A stretch of DNA of 64,000 nucleotides from Callaeas wilsoni. Lineage: Eukaryota; Chordata; Aves; Passeriformes; Callaeidae. The DNA is taken from positions 43,098 through 107,097 of the forward strand of contig VWPU01004999.1 in NCBI GenBank assembly GCA_013398955.1. The letters run 5' to 3'. Below, piece by piece: positions 12,686 to 26,900 of this stretch. Made by a program: the position numbers and the translations under genes. Numbering within the stretch: the stretch's first letter is position 1; each line of letters begins with the position of its first letter. The notes beneath the pieces were generated by a model. That model was not told where the DNA came from and ran no database searches. It saw only the letters and a list, made by a program, of their open reading frames with translations.

Positions 12686-12850
12686 CATAGAATATCCTGA
12701 GCTGGAAGGGACTCACAGGGTTCCATTGCAGTCTCACTCCCCACTGAAGTCCAGCTCGAAATCCAGCTGAGTTGTTGCTGTTGTTCATAGGTTGTCGGGA
12801 CAGCCTCTCTATGCATTATTTTCAAGTAACTTGGAGCCCTGCTGTGGTAT
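12686..12850 (-). mobile_element. CR1-like fragment
   Basis: TCATAGAATATCCTGAGCTG followed by GAAGGGACTCACAGGG is the reverse complement of a CR1 3' end. The homology decays after about 60-70 bp, so the right boundary is approximate. Confidence 0.7.
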
Positions 12851-14152
12851 CCCTTTTGCTGAGGCTAAGTCTGGGCCACATCTAATCCCAGCCCCAGGAG
12901 ATGAGTACTAGAAGCTGATGTTCCTCTGTCCAAGGTTGTAGTATGAGGAGGAGAAGCAGCAATCCCCCCACAAACAACACAGCACTGAGACACCCACACG
13001 GGACCAGGAGAAAACTTCCTTACAGTATAGTTTGGGTGGTTCCCAAGGGCTTCATCACTGTCTAATGCTTTCAAACAAACCATGGGAAGGTTTCAAACAA
13101 AGCATGATTCCACTTCTCTGGGAACTGCTCTCTGCTTCCTAGTGCCTCCTCTGCCTGTTTTTGCTGTGACATGAGGCAAAGGGCTTGGAGCAAGCATGTG
13201 TTGAATCTTCCTAGAAAAGCAAATACTAGCTTGGATTTCTGTTACTTTTCTCTGTCCAGGTGATTTGATAAAACTGTTGTGCAGAGTAGGGAGCTGGTTA
13301 TGGGTTCCTTTGTGTGACAAATGGGATGGAAAATCTGGTAGAAGGAATTTCTCTGAGTCTTAAGCTGTTTCTTCTTGACTTACAGGAAGAGGTTACACAC
13401 TTAATGGTATAATTTGAAACCATTCTTGTTATTTATGCTTTATCTTTTTCAGTAACAGTAATATGAAAATGCAATTATTGTGTGAGAAATCTCTAAGTAA
13501 CTGACTTCATACTGGGTAACTGTGTTTAAAAGATCAGTATCATTCAGTGGTTGTGTCTGCTAGTGAGGGTCTTAGCAACTGGGAAGTCTTAGCTAAGGAC
13601 TTGACTAGCAGGTGGGATCAGTTGATCAGCAAAGGTCTCTTTGGACCCAAGCACTTCATCTTTTAAGCTCTTGATTCAAGTGGAGTCCTTAATCAAAAAA
13701 CAGTGAGAGAACTGAGAGGGACAGGTGGATTTGTTTAGATTTTTTTTCTTTTTTTTCCCCACCCCTTCATACATCCTGTCTTTAAATGTTCATAGAAATG
13801 TGGAAAGAGGTTGTTTCCATGGCCAAGGTTCTTGTGACTTTTTTCTGCATGTGCTTGAAATCTCTCCAGATCTTTGCCTTGGTGGAATTTGCTGGCTGTG
13901 TTCACTGGGAAGTCACGTGCTCTAAAGCCAAAACCCACGCTCCAAACAACCTGTTGCACTGCCTTGGTATCAGAATCCTGCAAGAAGGAAATCCAGGGAG
14001 CTGGCTGGTATAAATAGTGGTTCCTTGTCACTTTATGACCATGTAAATACAGAATAAATAAGATTAAATATCTTTGTGGAACAGATGTGATTGGAAGCGT
14101 TAAGGGGAGAGTAGAAATGGAAATTGTGCTAGTGTATGGAAGGAAATTGGCA

Positions 14153-14178
14153 CATGATGTTACATATGTAACATCATG
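14153..14178. repeat. 26-bp perfect palindrome
   Basis: The half-site CATGATGTTACAT (14153-14165) is followed without a spacer by its exact reverse complement through 14178. The core TTACATATGTAA resembles bZIP-type dyads, but no factor can be assigned. Confidence 0.85.
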
Positions 14179-15886
14179 GGAGGCAAACGCTGAAAAGGAA
14201 AGACTCCACTTAAACTTGCTGTCTTTGCCCTTGAACATTGATTTATTTTGTTAAAATAGACCCTCTTTTTGATAAGATGGGAAAAATAGATATATTTCGA
14301 TTTAGTCATACTTGTGCCTTGCTTTAACTACCTTCACAAGTCTGTTCATTTACCGTATGTTAAAAACTGTTCAAACCCTTTCAGTATGCTGCAGCTTTCA
14401 GTTGGGTGTGCCAAATAGAGCAAAAAAAAATTGCAACTCATTTATTAGATATGCCTAACAGTAGTTTGTATTGAAGGAAGAGTTCAGGGACTGTCAAGCT
14501 CGTCAGAATTTTAACCAAATGAGTTGAAATTATTAGAAATAATTCCTTCTATGCTCGGTTCCCCAGGCAGTAACAGTAGGAATTCTAATCAGATACTGAA
14601 TCCAACTGTCTCCTGCTGTAACTTTATCCTTTCACTTCTCATCGTAAGAGAAGATTGGTGAACTAGGCCATACTGGTTCCTTCATTGAAAAAAATACTTG
14701 CGGTGTAAATGCCAAAAAAGGAAAGGAAATCTGCATTACGATTCAGCTGGTTCATTTCACTCCTTTGTTGGGCTCAGTTTTTGTGTGTATCAGCGTGGTT
14801 GGTGGTTTGAGACAGTGGCACAGCTATGTCTTCATTTAACTTTGTAGGACAGGAATAAATGCCAATGAATTAAACTGGAATAAGTCGAAGTAATTTCAAA
14901 GCTCTTGACCTAACTAGTCATATCTTCCCAGACTGTTTTTGGTTAACGTTATTAATGTCTCTATGTAATACTTGGACTTGGTTATGCTGCATGATGACAG
15001 ATATCAGCAATTTTTAATATCAATATTTTTTTCAGCAAGATAATTGCATGAAGAAATGTAGATGTCCTCTAAGGACCTCTGGTTTGTATTATCCTCTCCC
15101 CAATCCTGATAGGTTAAATTGTATGTGGGCTGCAGAACTTCTGGAGGCAGGATAAAAGCAAGTTCTGATAAAAGTCATCTGCCCAGGAAGAAAAAAGGCA
15201 TGTCTATAGTTTGCCTTAAACTGAATCTTATGTAGGGTTTGATGTTTTGGGGTGAACCCGTTTCCCTGATACTCACTTAAAGCACATTCCTTAAGGAGCA
15301 GTCCGTGAGTCTCCAGGTTCTGCTGTGACGGTGAATTTCAGGCAGTAGCAGCTTTGCTGGTGTCTTTGCTGTTTCCTGGCTCGGGAAGTAAAGGTGAGGG
15401 AAGTGGTAGCTAAACATTCATATACTAAAAGGTTTGACAATTTCACTTCAACTTGGGGGAGGCTGGAATCAAAATGCACATGTCTGCAACGTCTTTTTTT
15501 ATTATTACACAAATATTTGAAAACTCTGTCCAGTTACAATAATTTCTGCCACTTTGTATTGTATTTCTTGTTTCTAATGTGCATTAGCATCCACCGCTCC
15601 CTGTCCATCAGTCACTTAGTGTACCATGGCTTGAGTCAAGGAGCTACTGCCTGGTGTCAAGACAGATGAGTTGTGGGGCAAAGAAACCACATTTCTTTGG
15701 CTTTTTCAGACCTTGAAATTGTGTTTGGCGTTAAGATCGTGAAGAGAGGGATAGAGTCCTCGCGTAGGGTGTCCTTTCAGTGAACTGGTGCTCTTAATTG
15801 CTTTGGTGATGGGAAGGGAAACCTCTGACTAAGCCAAGCTACACGTGGCATTGCTTGATGAAAAAATTCATTCTCGCATTCCTGCC

Positions 15887-15903
15887 TTTTTTTTTTTTTT
15901 TTT
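15887..15903. repeat. Poly(T) run
   Basis: Seventeen consecutive T residues in intron 1, with no adjacent retroposon body recognised. Confidence 0.85.
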
Positions 15904-18900
15904 AACATATTTGCTCACCAGTAGATGCTGTATTGCTGTGAAGAAGCCCATGCACATGTCAGTGTTTCATTCATGCCAAAGGGAATTCTGAGCTGGACTG
16001 GAACAGAGTAGCTGTTTGTGTGTGCATCCTGTCCCTCCTCCACATGTCCTCCTTCCCTTCTGCTGCCTCCTCCTTCAGCACAGAGCACTTGCTTGCTGTT
16101 GTGAAGAGCAGCGGACCAAAACCACTTACAGAAGGGAAAGATTGCCTGCCAAATTTGTGTAAGAAAACATGTGGGCAGCTTGAAACTATTTCTGTTTGAA
16201 ACCCAACTGGTGCCGTGCAGTTCAGGCCACTCGCTCACTGCGTTTTATGCTCAGTGGCCATGGTGAATGATTGAATACATTTGTGTGTTCTCCGAGTGAC
16301 TGTGGACCTGCTGCCTGAAATGCACATGGCAGTGTGTGTGCAAGGGTGATCAGAATTGAGAATCTGAGAGGATTTCCTTTTTGCAGGAACAAGGAGGAAG
16401 AAACCCTGCTAAGGTGTGCTTTCAGTCTTTTTTTGGAAGGCTTTTAATCCTCGGTGTTGTCTTGTGGGAGAGAAGCACACTTTCTAGTTCTAGGGGGAGT
16501 GTGGGTTATATGCAGTGGGCAAAACAGGCAGACTGGAGTGGGAGGAGAACAGCTTCTCTTCCTTGCAGTGCTGGGAGAGATGGATGTCTGCCATTGCCAT
16601 GTCTTTTCCTCCCAAGTAAATCTTCATTTTCCTGAGCCCAGGCAAGGAGACAGTCTGCTGCCATGGAGGGGACAGACAGGGCTTGGGAGTGTGTTGTGTG
16701 ACAGCATTTTTTGCCGCAGTTTATTTCCCGCGCTTCATCAACCCACCGTGCTCCTACCACAAGATGCCATTTTGTTGCCCTAGGGTTGGTGGTTAAAAAA
16801 AAAGTGGGTGTCTTTGCTTCTTGCTTGATGTTAACCTGGTGTCGTACTGGGGTTGTTAAAACTTTGAGGCACAGCAGTGTTGGGTGACAGCCTCAGCTGT
16901 TGTAAAGAAAGCTCCCCAGGTGGTTTTTGGGCATGAGAAAATGTTCCAAGTGCTACTACAGAAGTAAAATTTACTTGTCCATGAAGCGGGGAAGTTGTTT
17001 TTTCCTAGTTTTGCTGGTAGCTGAATGGCTTTGTGATTGGGAAGAGGAATTCACTGCAGCATCAGGTTTGTGTGCACCCCAGATCCAGTTTGAGTAGTAA
17101 ATTGGTCTGGTGCAGAGTCTTTTAAGTGTGTGTTGGATTCACAAAGGTTGATCATGCTTTCATGGAACTGTGGTGTTGTGGGCTCTTTTTCCCACAACAG
17201 GAATGCCTGGGATTCGTCATCTCTGCAGAGCCGAGGGCAGCTGGTCCTGCACGGGTGGGTGCCAGTGGATGCTGGTGGTGGATTTCTACCAACGCTGTTA
17301 GGAGGGCCTCATCCCAGGAGAAAACAGAGCTATTACCTTGGAAAGTTCGGGGAGGGCAAGGAATTCCTTAGAGATGGGAAGACGCAGTGTTTGAGTCCAC
17401 GGGAGAGGGCATTGGGAATCAGAACTTCATCATACAAGATAATGAATCCTTTATTTCTGCGCCCATTGTTTCTCTTGTCCTGTGATCTGACCAATATGTT
17501 CATCTCAATATCTGTGTGTGGGGATGAAAATACAACATGGATTACTTACTTGCCTTCTGATACTGTTGAAGCGAAATACTGTTGACTTGATAGCTTGTCC
17601 GCATGTCACGTTTCCATGGAATGGAGGTCTGTCTTCTGTTTGGAAGCTTTGTGGTGTAAATGAGCATGTGAGCTGCCCTCTGTTTTGATGACAAGTTTGA
17701 CTTTAGGATCAGAATTGGGAAACAGACAGAAATAAGTCATCTGACAACAGTTAGGAACCAGGAGTAAGCTCCTTATGGGAATTGTAGCTGCTGTACCACT
17801 GCTGTAGTCACTTGCCGATGCAGGAGGAATGCAGCCAAGCTGACTAGGCTGGTTGCTGAAAGTCTGTGCTGGCTGAGAAATGCTTTCTGGCACATTCAGT
17901 GTAAAAATGTAGAGCATTTCTTGTTGAAGACTGGAAAAGTCTTCTTAATCTTAAAAATGGAGCATGCTCTGTCAGGGAAAACACACCATGCAGAGGCTTC
18001 CTTTTGGGAAATTTATTTTGAGTGGATATAGATGATTCTGATTGAGGGGTAGGAGGGTGGTCTTGCCTGTGACTGACATGATGAGCTATAAATGCCTGTC
18101 CTCTTTTTCTCTGCATCTGCATGGTTGCTAAGTTCAGCAGCTTGCTTGGAATGGGCTCTAGAGGAGCTGCTTTGATCCGAGGGCTAGCTGCACTGCTAGG
18201 ATGATCATGTGCTCAGATGGGAGAGAGCTGCTCCTGCATGGACACACTTCAGCTCTGCTGTTAGGAAATCTGGGTGAAGGCAAGGCCCCACAGCTCAGTC
18301 TGCCCAGAGCTTTATTGCTGCTGGCTTTGTCCACCACAAGTTCGGATGTCGCGTTTCCATTGTTCAGCTGTGCTGAGCTACAATCCTTAGAAAAACAACT
18401 TGTTTCAGCTGGAAATGGATGGGTGTGCACAGTTCTGAGCTGAAACTTGGACACAGTGCATGAGGCCGGGGAAATGGAGCAGGAGAAAAATATTCCAGAA
18501 AAAGTGTTTATGAGAAGTTGGTCCGCCTTTAGTTGTGCAAAGCTACTCTAAACTCCCTTCTCAAAGGATTGGTGAAGGGTCGTGGTATGTTGCAGCAAAG
18601 TCTGAGAGTGACATAGAAATGACTGCTTATTGAGCTGTGAGAAGAAAGCTCAGGGTACTTCTCCTTGAAGACTCTGCAGGCAACAAACGTGTAGAAAAGC
18701 CCTCTGAAGTTAATCAGTGATAAAGTTAATAAATCGTCATTGGGATTTCAACCTTGGCTCTTGTAGAGATAGCACTGAAACAATCCATTTGTGTTTTTAA
18801 CAGCTACGGGTTTGGGGGTTTCTTTTAGGTCTTCACCTTTTCTTTGGGTGTCGTTTTAAAGGAAGATGCTTCAAGGATCCAAGTCAGTCGCTGTGGATCT

Positions 18901-21826
18901 GTCAGTGTAGCAAGGTGCTTCATTGCATGCCTAGCAGTGTCTTGCATTGAGAATTAGTCAAATCTATCCTTGTACAGTCAAAGCAAAAGGTGAGTCCGGT
19001 GGAAAAGGAACGTGACCAACTGTTAGAGAAGGATTTTCTCTTTCTTGGGAGCTCACCTTCCTTAAACAAGGCTTAAGAGAATAATTAGTCCCTTGAAAGT
19101 AGGGCAGTGAGGAATAGGATGTAACAGTGCACAGCAGGACTCCTCAGTCATTTCTCAGCGGTGCACGCATTGTCTGGAGGTGCCGGTGTTGCTGCGAGTG
19201 AAGTGTGTTTCAGGTAGATGGCTAAAATCTTCTCCTCAGAGCAGAGTCATGCTTCACGTACTTCCCAGTTCTCACTTACTGAATTGACAAAGTGGAAACA
19301 ACTTCCTATAGCAACTGCTGCAAAACTGCATTGTTCTGTACTACTTGACTTATTTGCATTCCTAAGTTCTCACTACTGAATCCATCAAAGCTGGCCATGT
19401 GATGTTTAAGGATCTTTCTGAATCTGTGGTGATGGTCCTCGGGATGTGCTTATCCAAAGAAGTTTAGAGTCCTTGAGCTGTCCTTCAGAAACACTCTAAA
19501 ATGCTATTTCTGTAGCTCTTGTTACGGAGCCTATGGCACAGTCTGGGGGGTCAGAGGGAAGGTAACCCCTCTAAGCTATTCAGGGCTGTGGTGAGGCAGC
19601 TCTGGTTTGACTGGCCCTATAAGTAATTTAAGTAGCTTAGGTGATGCTTACCTCAGGTACTTGAGGGAGAGTCTTAGGGCGCTGCAGTTGTTCAGGTGTG
19701 ACATTTGGGGATTTTGCAATAAGGGAAGAGGGTTATTCTGGGAAGCCCAGTGGCACCGTCTCCTTCTTCATGGTTATGTGCTCTCTTTACTTTGTGGCCG
19801 CTAAGTACATATAACAGTGGGGAAGACTTGACAGGTGACTTGCTTAGGGTGGCAAAAACTGCCTGCATAGGCTCGAGCTGTCCCTTTAGTGTCCCGCAGT
19901 TGTCAGGTGTTTTGCGGGGGTTGGTTCCTGTTTTGGTTCTGCAGCAGCATGGGAGGAACCTTTATTACAGGCGCTGCTGTTTGTCTGTGGCTGTGATGGA
20001 GACCGCCACATCCCCGATGATACATATGAGTTATTCATACGCTGTCAAAGCTTTGCTTCTGTGGTCATTTCTTTCCAAGCTTGCTCCAAAAGAAAGGGTT
20101 TCTATCAAAAGTTCAGGTTGAGGGAGGGTTGGGAGGAGAGTGAAGGTGCGAACTTGCGTTAAGAGCTTGGATTGAAAATGTGGCAGCTTTATATTGTTGA
20201 TGTAACAGCGTTGTCTGAAGCTCAGCTTTCAGAAGCATGAGTATGTGTTTCAATGGTTTTTTTATTGTGATGTTTATATCTTGTTATTGATGTCAGAGAC
20301 TAAAATGTGTATTTTGCCCCCCACATAAACGTGAAATTGGGGCAGGGAACTTAAAATGATAGTGAGACGAGGTGGTGTTATTTTTACACTGGCATGAAAT
20401 TTTTCTCGCATGAACGATTGCAGCTGAATACCAGTTAATGCATGAATTTGCTTCATGTGGAAGTATGCCAAGTGCTTGGAATGAAAGTTTGAAATGGAAA
20501 AAGAGTATTATTCCTTGTAGTTTCACAACCTTCTCATAGCTACAGCTTTCAGCATGCCTGCCCCTCTGTTTTTATTGCTGTGTATGCTGCTGGGAATGCA
20601 GCGTGCGGAGGAGAGGAGGGAATTTTCCTGTGAATACCTCAGCACCTGTCTCGTCATCAGAAGCACACTGCAGTCCTAATGCAGGTGTCCCTGCAGCAGA
20701 GACTCGGCAGGTGCCAGTCGTGGGGACTGTGTTATGCCATTTCAGCAGCATGCTTCTCCTCTCACCTCCCTCCTCCTCTCCCCCTTTTAATTTTTGTAGC
20801 AGCAGCGAGAGACATGGAGTGTATAGTTAAAGGAATAAAATGAAAGAAGATACTGTTGAGATGTTCCAGCTGCCAGACTTCAGATTTGTGCTGAATGAGG
20901 CATTTTCGTTTGGGGAGGGTCAGTGCATGTTGAAAAGACAACGGATCTGATTGTGTATCCCAGATAAGTGGGAGCGATCCTCACTGTGCAGGGAAGAGGT
21001 GGTGCTGTCAGACAGTGTCTGTGGTGACAGTGCTGCTGTAGTAGCAGGATGGAATTTTTTCTATAATGCCTTATTAATGCTGTGAAGATCTGCATCTTAA
21101 AAGGCCTTGTAACCTGTGTTACTGAGTGGTAGTTTTCCCCTGAAAACACGTAGGTGAAAAGGCAGAACCCTATACTTCACCTCAATAGTTAATTTGCGAA
21201 AGTCAAAATCCATTCCTGCTGTTATATTTGAAGACATGCGTAAGTTAATTTCTCTGTCTTGATGTTTCAAATCAGAGTATTTTTTCCAGTAAGCTGTCCT
21301 GAAACTGAGATGGGTGCGTGTATTTTGAAAGCATCAGAGGTGATATTCTGAAGGCTAAAAGGTAGCAGGACGAGGGAGAGCAAACACAAAGTTCTTGCTG
21401 TAGTATGGGGTATTACACCTTGTAATTTGCAGAGGTTTTGGGTTGCCTATTTACGTATTGTGTTTTGGATGCCTGAGTGAAGAATTGGTGCTTGAAATAC
21501 CTGGCCCAGTTTGCCGCATTTTAAATGATCCTTGCTTTTGTTTTGATTCACTCTTGCCTCACGAATCCCTTGATGTACATCAAATGGTTAGATATAAGGC
21601 ATGAATAAGACCTAGCAGTGTCTTGCAAAGTGAACTGAGCTAGTTATTAGTCAGAGCTGGACTTTGTTCTTGCACTGGGAATGGGGGTTTGTTTCCTCCT
21701 GTGTGTTGCACTTGCAAGGTAATAGTATAAACATTGCTATTTCCGTGTGAAACAGTCTTCAAGTGTATTCCTGAAGTGAACAGTGGAAAATACGCTGTCA
21801 AGAGATGCTCAGTAATGTATGATGTG

Positions 21827-21850
21827 TAGATAGATAGATAGATAAATAGA
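21827..21850. repeat. (TAGA)n microsatellite
   Basis: About six TAGA/TAAA tetranucleotide units in intron 1. Confidence 0.85.
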
Positions 21851-23950
21851 TTGTTTTTCAGTGCAGTGTCTTGGAGGTGTGAGAGCTAAAATTGTTCTGG
21901 AGAGAAGGCTGAGATTATTTTGGACAGGAGTTGCTGGAGCACTAGGCAAAGCAGTGTGGCTGTAGGTCAGGCCTGAGGAGTTCCTCATGGAAATCAGGAT
22001 TAAAACTGCTCCCTGGAAGGGAGTCATTTTTAGCTGAGTAAGGAAAGAATCCGAAACTTCCTTGCTCTTCAAGCAGGGAAGTGAGGCTGAGGTCAGCAAA
22101 GTAGGACTGAGGGTTATTAACTGACCTGGTCATAGTTGTGGTTTTGAAGGTGGCTTTGCAACACCAGAGTTGAAAATTCTTACTAAATTTAATGTTGTCT
22201 TTACGAACCTTTTGCTGCTCTTCAAAAATTTTTGAACTGGGAAAAATCAACGGTTACAGCACTTGCTAATTGGCAGAAAGTGCCTCACAAAGAGCTGATC
22301 CAAAAGGAGTGTCAGGTAAGGTTTATTTTAAGGGGTGCAGTTTGCTACCTGGCAATAGCCACTGACTGTTCCTTGTCCTTAAAGTTCTTGGGAAAGGCTC
22401 TGCTCTGGTCCTCATAGGATCCGTTTGGCACCCTCTGAGTGTCAAACACCAAAGGCCGAAATGCCAAGTTAAAAATTTAGCAAATTCTAAATTGTGTTCC
22501 ATGCCTAATATAAGGCAAAAGTCATGAGACTCATCTGAGAAAAGCTGAGACACAAAGTTGTGTTGGATTTTAAGACTGGAAAAGAGGGGCCAGCCCCAAA
22601 AATAAGCAAAACACCTGCAGAGAAAATATTTTTTCATGAAAGGTGGGATTTTTTGTCTTTTAATACTTGTCCGAGCTATTGTGGTTCATCCAAATCCAGT
22701 TTCAGATGCTGCTGTTTTATATTATGGTGCTTAAAAACACTGAAGCTTAAAAAATAAATCCTGTTATGGTAATGAGCCCGACTTGCTATTTCACAGCCGT
22801 GTAGAGCTGTTGTGTGCAGCCTGGCTGCCAGACACTTCACTGCAGAGCACGGCTTCCTCAGTACTGCTTAAAGAACTCTTCACTGGTGCTTTGAGCGTGT
22901 CATCGAGAGACAGAGATGGCATGCTGTCTGCTGTCTTATAAATGGCTAAAATGCAGCTCGGATCTCACGCTGCTTCCAGGGAGATGTCACTGGATGTTTG
23001 TCCAAAGGTGCCATTCAGGTTCTTCTGAGCAAGTGTTTGGGCTGGGTAATGACACTGAGTGCCCAGATGTACCATTTGGGCGACTCGTTGCTGCTCTGCC
23101 TCCACGTGGCACGTTATGGACGTGATTTTAGTTTTTATACTTTAGACAGAGTGCTTGCTCTGGCTAAATGCTGGAAAGCAGGAGCACATCAACACTGGGT
23201 GTATGCAGGATAGCCTGAAGGAGAACGAGCAGGGAATGGGATCAGCAAAATGGACTCCTGGAATCAGGCAGGGAACCTGAGATGGGAAGGAAAAAATTAC
23301 TTTTTACAGCCTTTGCTTAATGCTTCTGGATTGTCCTTACAGCAAAGATGTCATTTAGGAAAAGTCTAACTCAGCGATAACCAAATGCTAGAGATGCTCT
23401 GTAAATGAGCAGAGCCGTGCACTGATTAGATGGGTAAATAATGGGCTTGTGCCATTTGTGGTTAGGGTGGTGGGTGCTGGAAGCCAAGTCTTTTCTGCCT
23501 TGTTCATAAAGGGAGTGTTTAAGAGTTGGTTTTATTCTGATAGAGTTCAGCTCCTTTTAAAGCTCTCAGGTAATGGAACTGGTGGCAGGTTCTTCTGCTG
23601 GGAGTAAGGTTAGAGTTGCTGCCGTTTTAAGCTCGTGATGTTAATTTAGGCACCGTATACTCATTTTGGTACTTAAGATTCTTGCCTAGCTTGATACCTT
23701 AGTTGATGATGTGATTCTAGAGGAGCTGCTTGGTGTTGGGTACCGCATTTCTTCCTCCTAAGTGGAGATGATGTGAAGAGACAGTTGTTTGTAGGTGGGA
23801 TGTTTCTTCCCTTCTCCCTCCCTCCCTGGTCTGGTGTAAAAACAGGAAGATGCTAATCCGTGTTTAGCCTTAAAAGTAGTAAATTTGTAATCAGTAGACA
23901 ACCCAAAGCTTATCTTCAAGTCCTTAATGCATGAGAGTTGTTTCTTTGGT

Positions 23951-23970
23951 GTTTGTTTGTTTGTTTGTTT
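23951..23970. repeat. (GTTT)5 microsatellite
   Basis: Five uninterrupted GTTT units, followed by a GGGG and T6 run. Confidence 0.85.
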
Positions 23971-26900
23971 GGGGTTTTTTTATGTGTGTGTGTCACCTGG
24001 GCTTTTGTTGTGTCTTCTTACTGTGAGGGAAACTCTGAGAGGAAGTTGATTCTTCGACCTTGGTTTACAACACCTGTGTGAGATGATGTGGAGGCTTATG
24101 TATGGACTTGGGTCCACAGTAGGATCTGTGCTGATGGCAGTTTTGTGTGCGGCTGGCTCGATGGAGAGCGATGGATGACATCAGAGTTAGCATCAAGAGC
24201 TGAATTCTGTCTCTGGTGCAGCATCATGTGGTGGCAAGGGCTACGCCCGTTAGGGCAACTCAGGTGTGCTTTGTCTTCCTGTCCTAACCTGGCATTTGTT
24301 CAAATGCACGTTCAGTATTTGGTGTTTGGCAGTCAAAACAAACTTATTCACATCTTACAGGGCTGTCTTCAGGGCGTACAGACATGAGTCCCGTTTGAGA
24401 GCAGGCAGAACTTGGGAATTTTGTCCTCCTGGCATCTTTTTGACAGTAGAAGCGTCAAATATACTAAAAACCGTTTTGAGCAAAGTAAACCTAGGCAAGG
24501 ACAGAACATGAGAGTCTCACTGCAGGATGAGAGAGTAGGAGAAATCTGGTAAAAGGGCTTATGTTGGGGCCTGTCTGAACAATTGGGTTATGTCAGAATA
24601 TTGTTGGATTGGAGGAATGCTGACAGAGAATGCAGATGAAATATTCTGATATGTAAGGCGGAGCATTTGTATGCTATTCTACATTTTTTTTTAGTTAAGG
24701 GAAATAAAATACGTCTGAAGCCCTTTAAAGGAAACGTCTGTTTACTTGACCTGGTACATGGAAGTGCTTTGTCTTTGTTTGTAGCTTCTGTGGAGAAGGC
24801 AGGATTTTCTGGGAAACAGCAGTAGAGTTTTCCCTGCTACCAAAATAAGGTTTTATTCCTTGCTTTGATACACTGTATCTTTGTCACTATCCCTGTATGG
24901 TACTTGGCGTTGTGTAAAAAAAACTGAAAAAAGACAAGACTGTAACTCTGATGAAACTCTGAAGGTAGATATCAATTTCGAAACTGCAGAGGAGATGAGA
25001 AGTTGTGCAAGCTGCGGGCTGAAGGTGGATCTCTTCTACCTAGCAATAGAGAAGATTATTACTCTGTATTTAATATTAAAAAATAGTCTAAAGTGTTTTT
25101 CCAGTAAGTTAATTTCTTGATACTGTTCTGAAATGTTCTCGGTGACAGCACATAATGTAAACATTCCCAAAACTTTATTGCGAGGATGTTTTCTCTTGAT
25201 CCCTCATGGGCGTTGGGGTGCTGTGTTGTTTGTGGGTGGATTTCTGCTTCTCCCTGTTCTCCTTGGGTTGTTTGTTTAATCGCACCATGCACATATTCTT
25301 AGCTGGAAGGAAGATGGGAGGATTTTTCCATTTGAAACTTAAACTGCATGAAAGACCTAATTTTGGGGAGAGGATATGTGTGGGGGAGAGTAGTTTTCCT
25401 ATTTTGACTTTTTTTCTTAGCAAATATTTCATAGTGTTAGGAAGAACCACGACCAGCTGTTCATTATTTCACTTGGAGGAGATTTTTTCAGTTAGTCTGA
25501 GCAGTTGGGATTTTGCATGAGCTGGGTGAGCCAAGAATCCTTCCGACGGCTCCGGAGTTTGCCTTTCCAGTGGTGAAATCTGTCGCTTGGCTCCTGAACA
25601 GCGCAGTGGTTCCTCTGTCTTGCCGCAGCGGGCTGTCCTCTGGAAGAAGACAAATACCAAGTCCTTAGATGAACCAAAGCAGGCCCGAAATAGTGTTGTA
25701 GGTGCAGAGAGCAGTGTTGGGCAAAGGACCCTGGCAAGGCAGGGTTCGTTAGGACTGGGGAGGAAACTAGGAGTGGGCTTCACCAGTTTGCCAAACTGGA
25801 GAGAGCAGCCTGTGTGACTGTCACTTGGAAAACACGCTGCTGAGGAGCGACAGGCAGTGCTGCTGTACTGTCCCACTCTTGGCATCAGAGCCACTTTGAT
25901 CTGAAGTTGGAAGTCCTCCCTTTCAGCTTGATGTTCCCAGATTGGAGGAGGAGGGCAGAGAGGCTGCAAAAGAGCAGAGGGAGGCTTTAGAGGTGCCCTT
26001 GAGATGTATGTTTGTGTATTGCTGAGAGCTGACCAGAGGTTTTGTTTCTCAAAGGTGGTGTTGAAGGGATAAAATGAAGAAAATTGGGAAATAGTTCTCA
26101 GCCTGCCTTCCTTAGCAGACAAAGCATTTAGGTTGAAGCTGAGTGTGTCCCAGAAGTGTTGAGCGAGGGACAGACAGCAGAAGGCAGAAGTCGTGTGAGC
26201 TCCCCACTTGTGACAAGAGAACGGATGGGAGGCTGGAGGGACCTTCCAGGAGTCCTCAGATGAACTGCTTGTTCTTCTGGTTTATCTGCCCACATAGATG
26301 GATTCTTGGGGAATTTATCTGCAGGAATCGGAGCCTGTGATGCTCATGGGACTGCTTTGAAACTTTGGAGACACAAATGAAGGTTAAGAATAAAATAATT
26401 TTCTTTCTCAACGAGGTATATTCCATGTGGAAACAGATCCAGACAGTGGCTGCTTTTATCCGGAGGTGACTACAGTTTTTAATTGTTGTAGGAGTGGCTG
26501 GCACATGTGATTTCTCTGTTGGGCAGACTGGCATTTAAATTGTTTCTGATTTTGTATTGGGATTGGGCTTTGAGTTTTGAAACTGGGAATTTTGGAAGCT
26601 GTTGAGCTTTGGCAGGAATGGTTAACTTGGTCTTTATAATTTGATGATTGTTTTGGTGACTAGTTCACAGGCCGTGGAGTGAATTCATGAACTCTCAGAG
26701 AAGTGTCTTCTCTAAACTACTTGCCCCAGTCGTCCTCTAGCAGGCAGGATGACACAAATGGCTATTAGGGCTTTCCTTTCTAACACACTCATTTCTTTCT
26801 TAATTTCTACATATTTCACAGCAAAAGCAGATGGACTGGACAGGAAAGTAGGGCCTGCAGAAGAACTTGGACAACTCAGCATCTGTTTTCCAAAACAACC

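Noticed and set aside
13735..14238. 167-codon minus-strand open frame
   Set aside because: It lies in intron sequence, ends in a T/A-rich run, and shows no protein-family pattern.
25469..26122. 217-codon minus-strand open frame in intron 1
   Set aside because: No recognisable domain, splice context or paralogue. It is compatible with a chance frame in a GC-richer intron segment.
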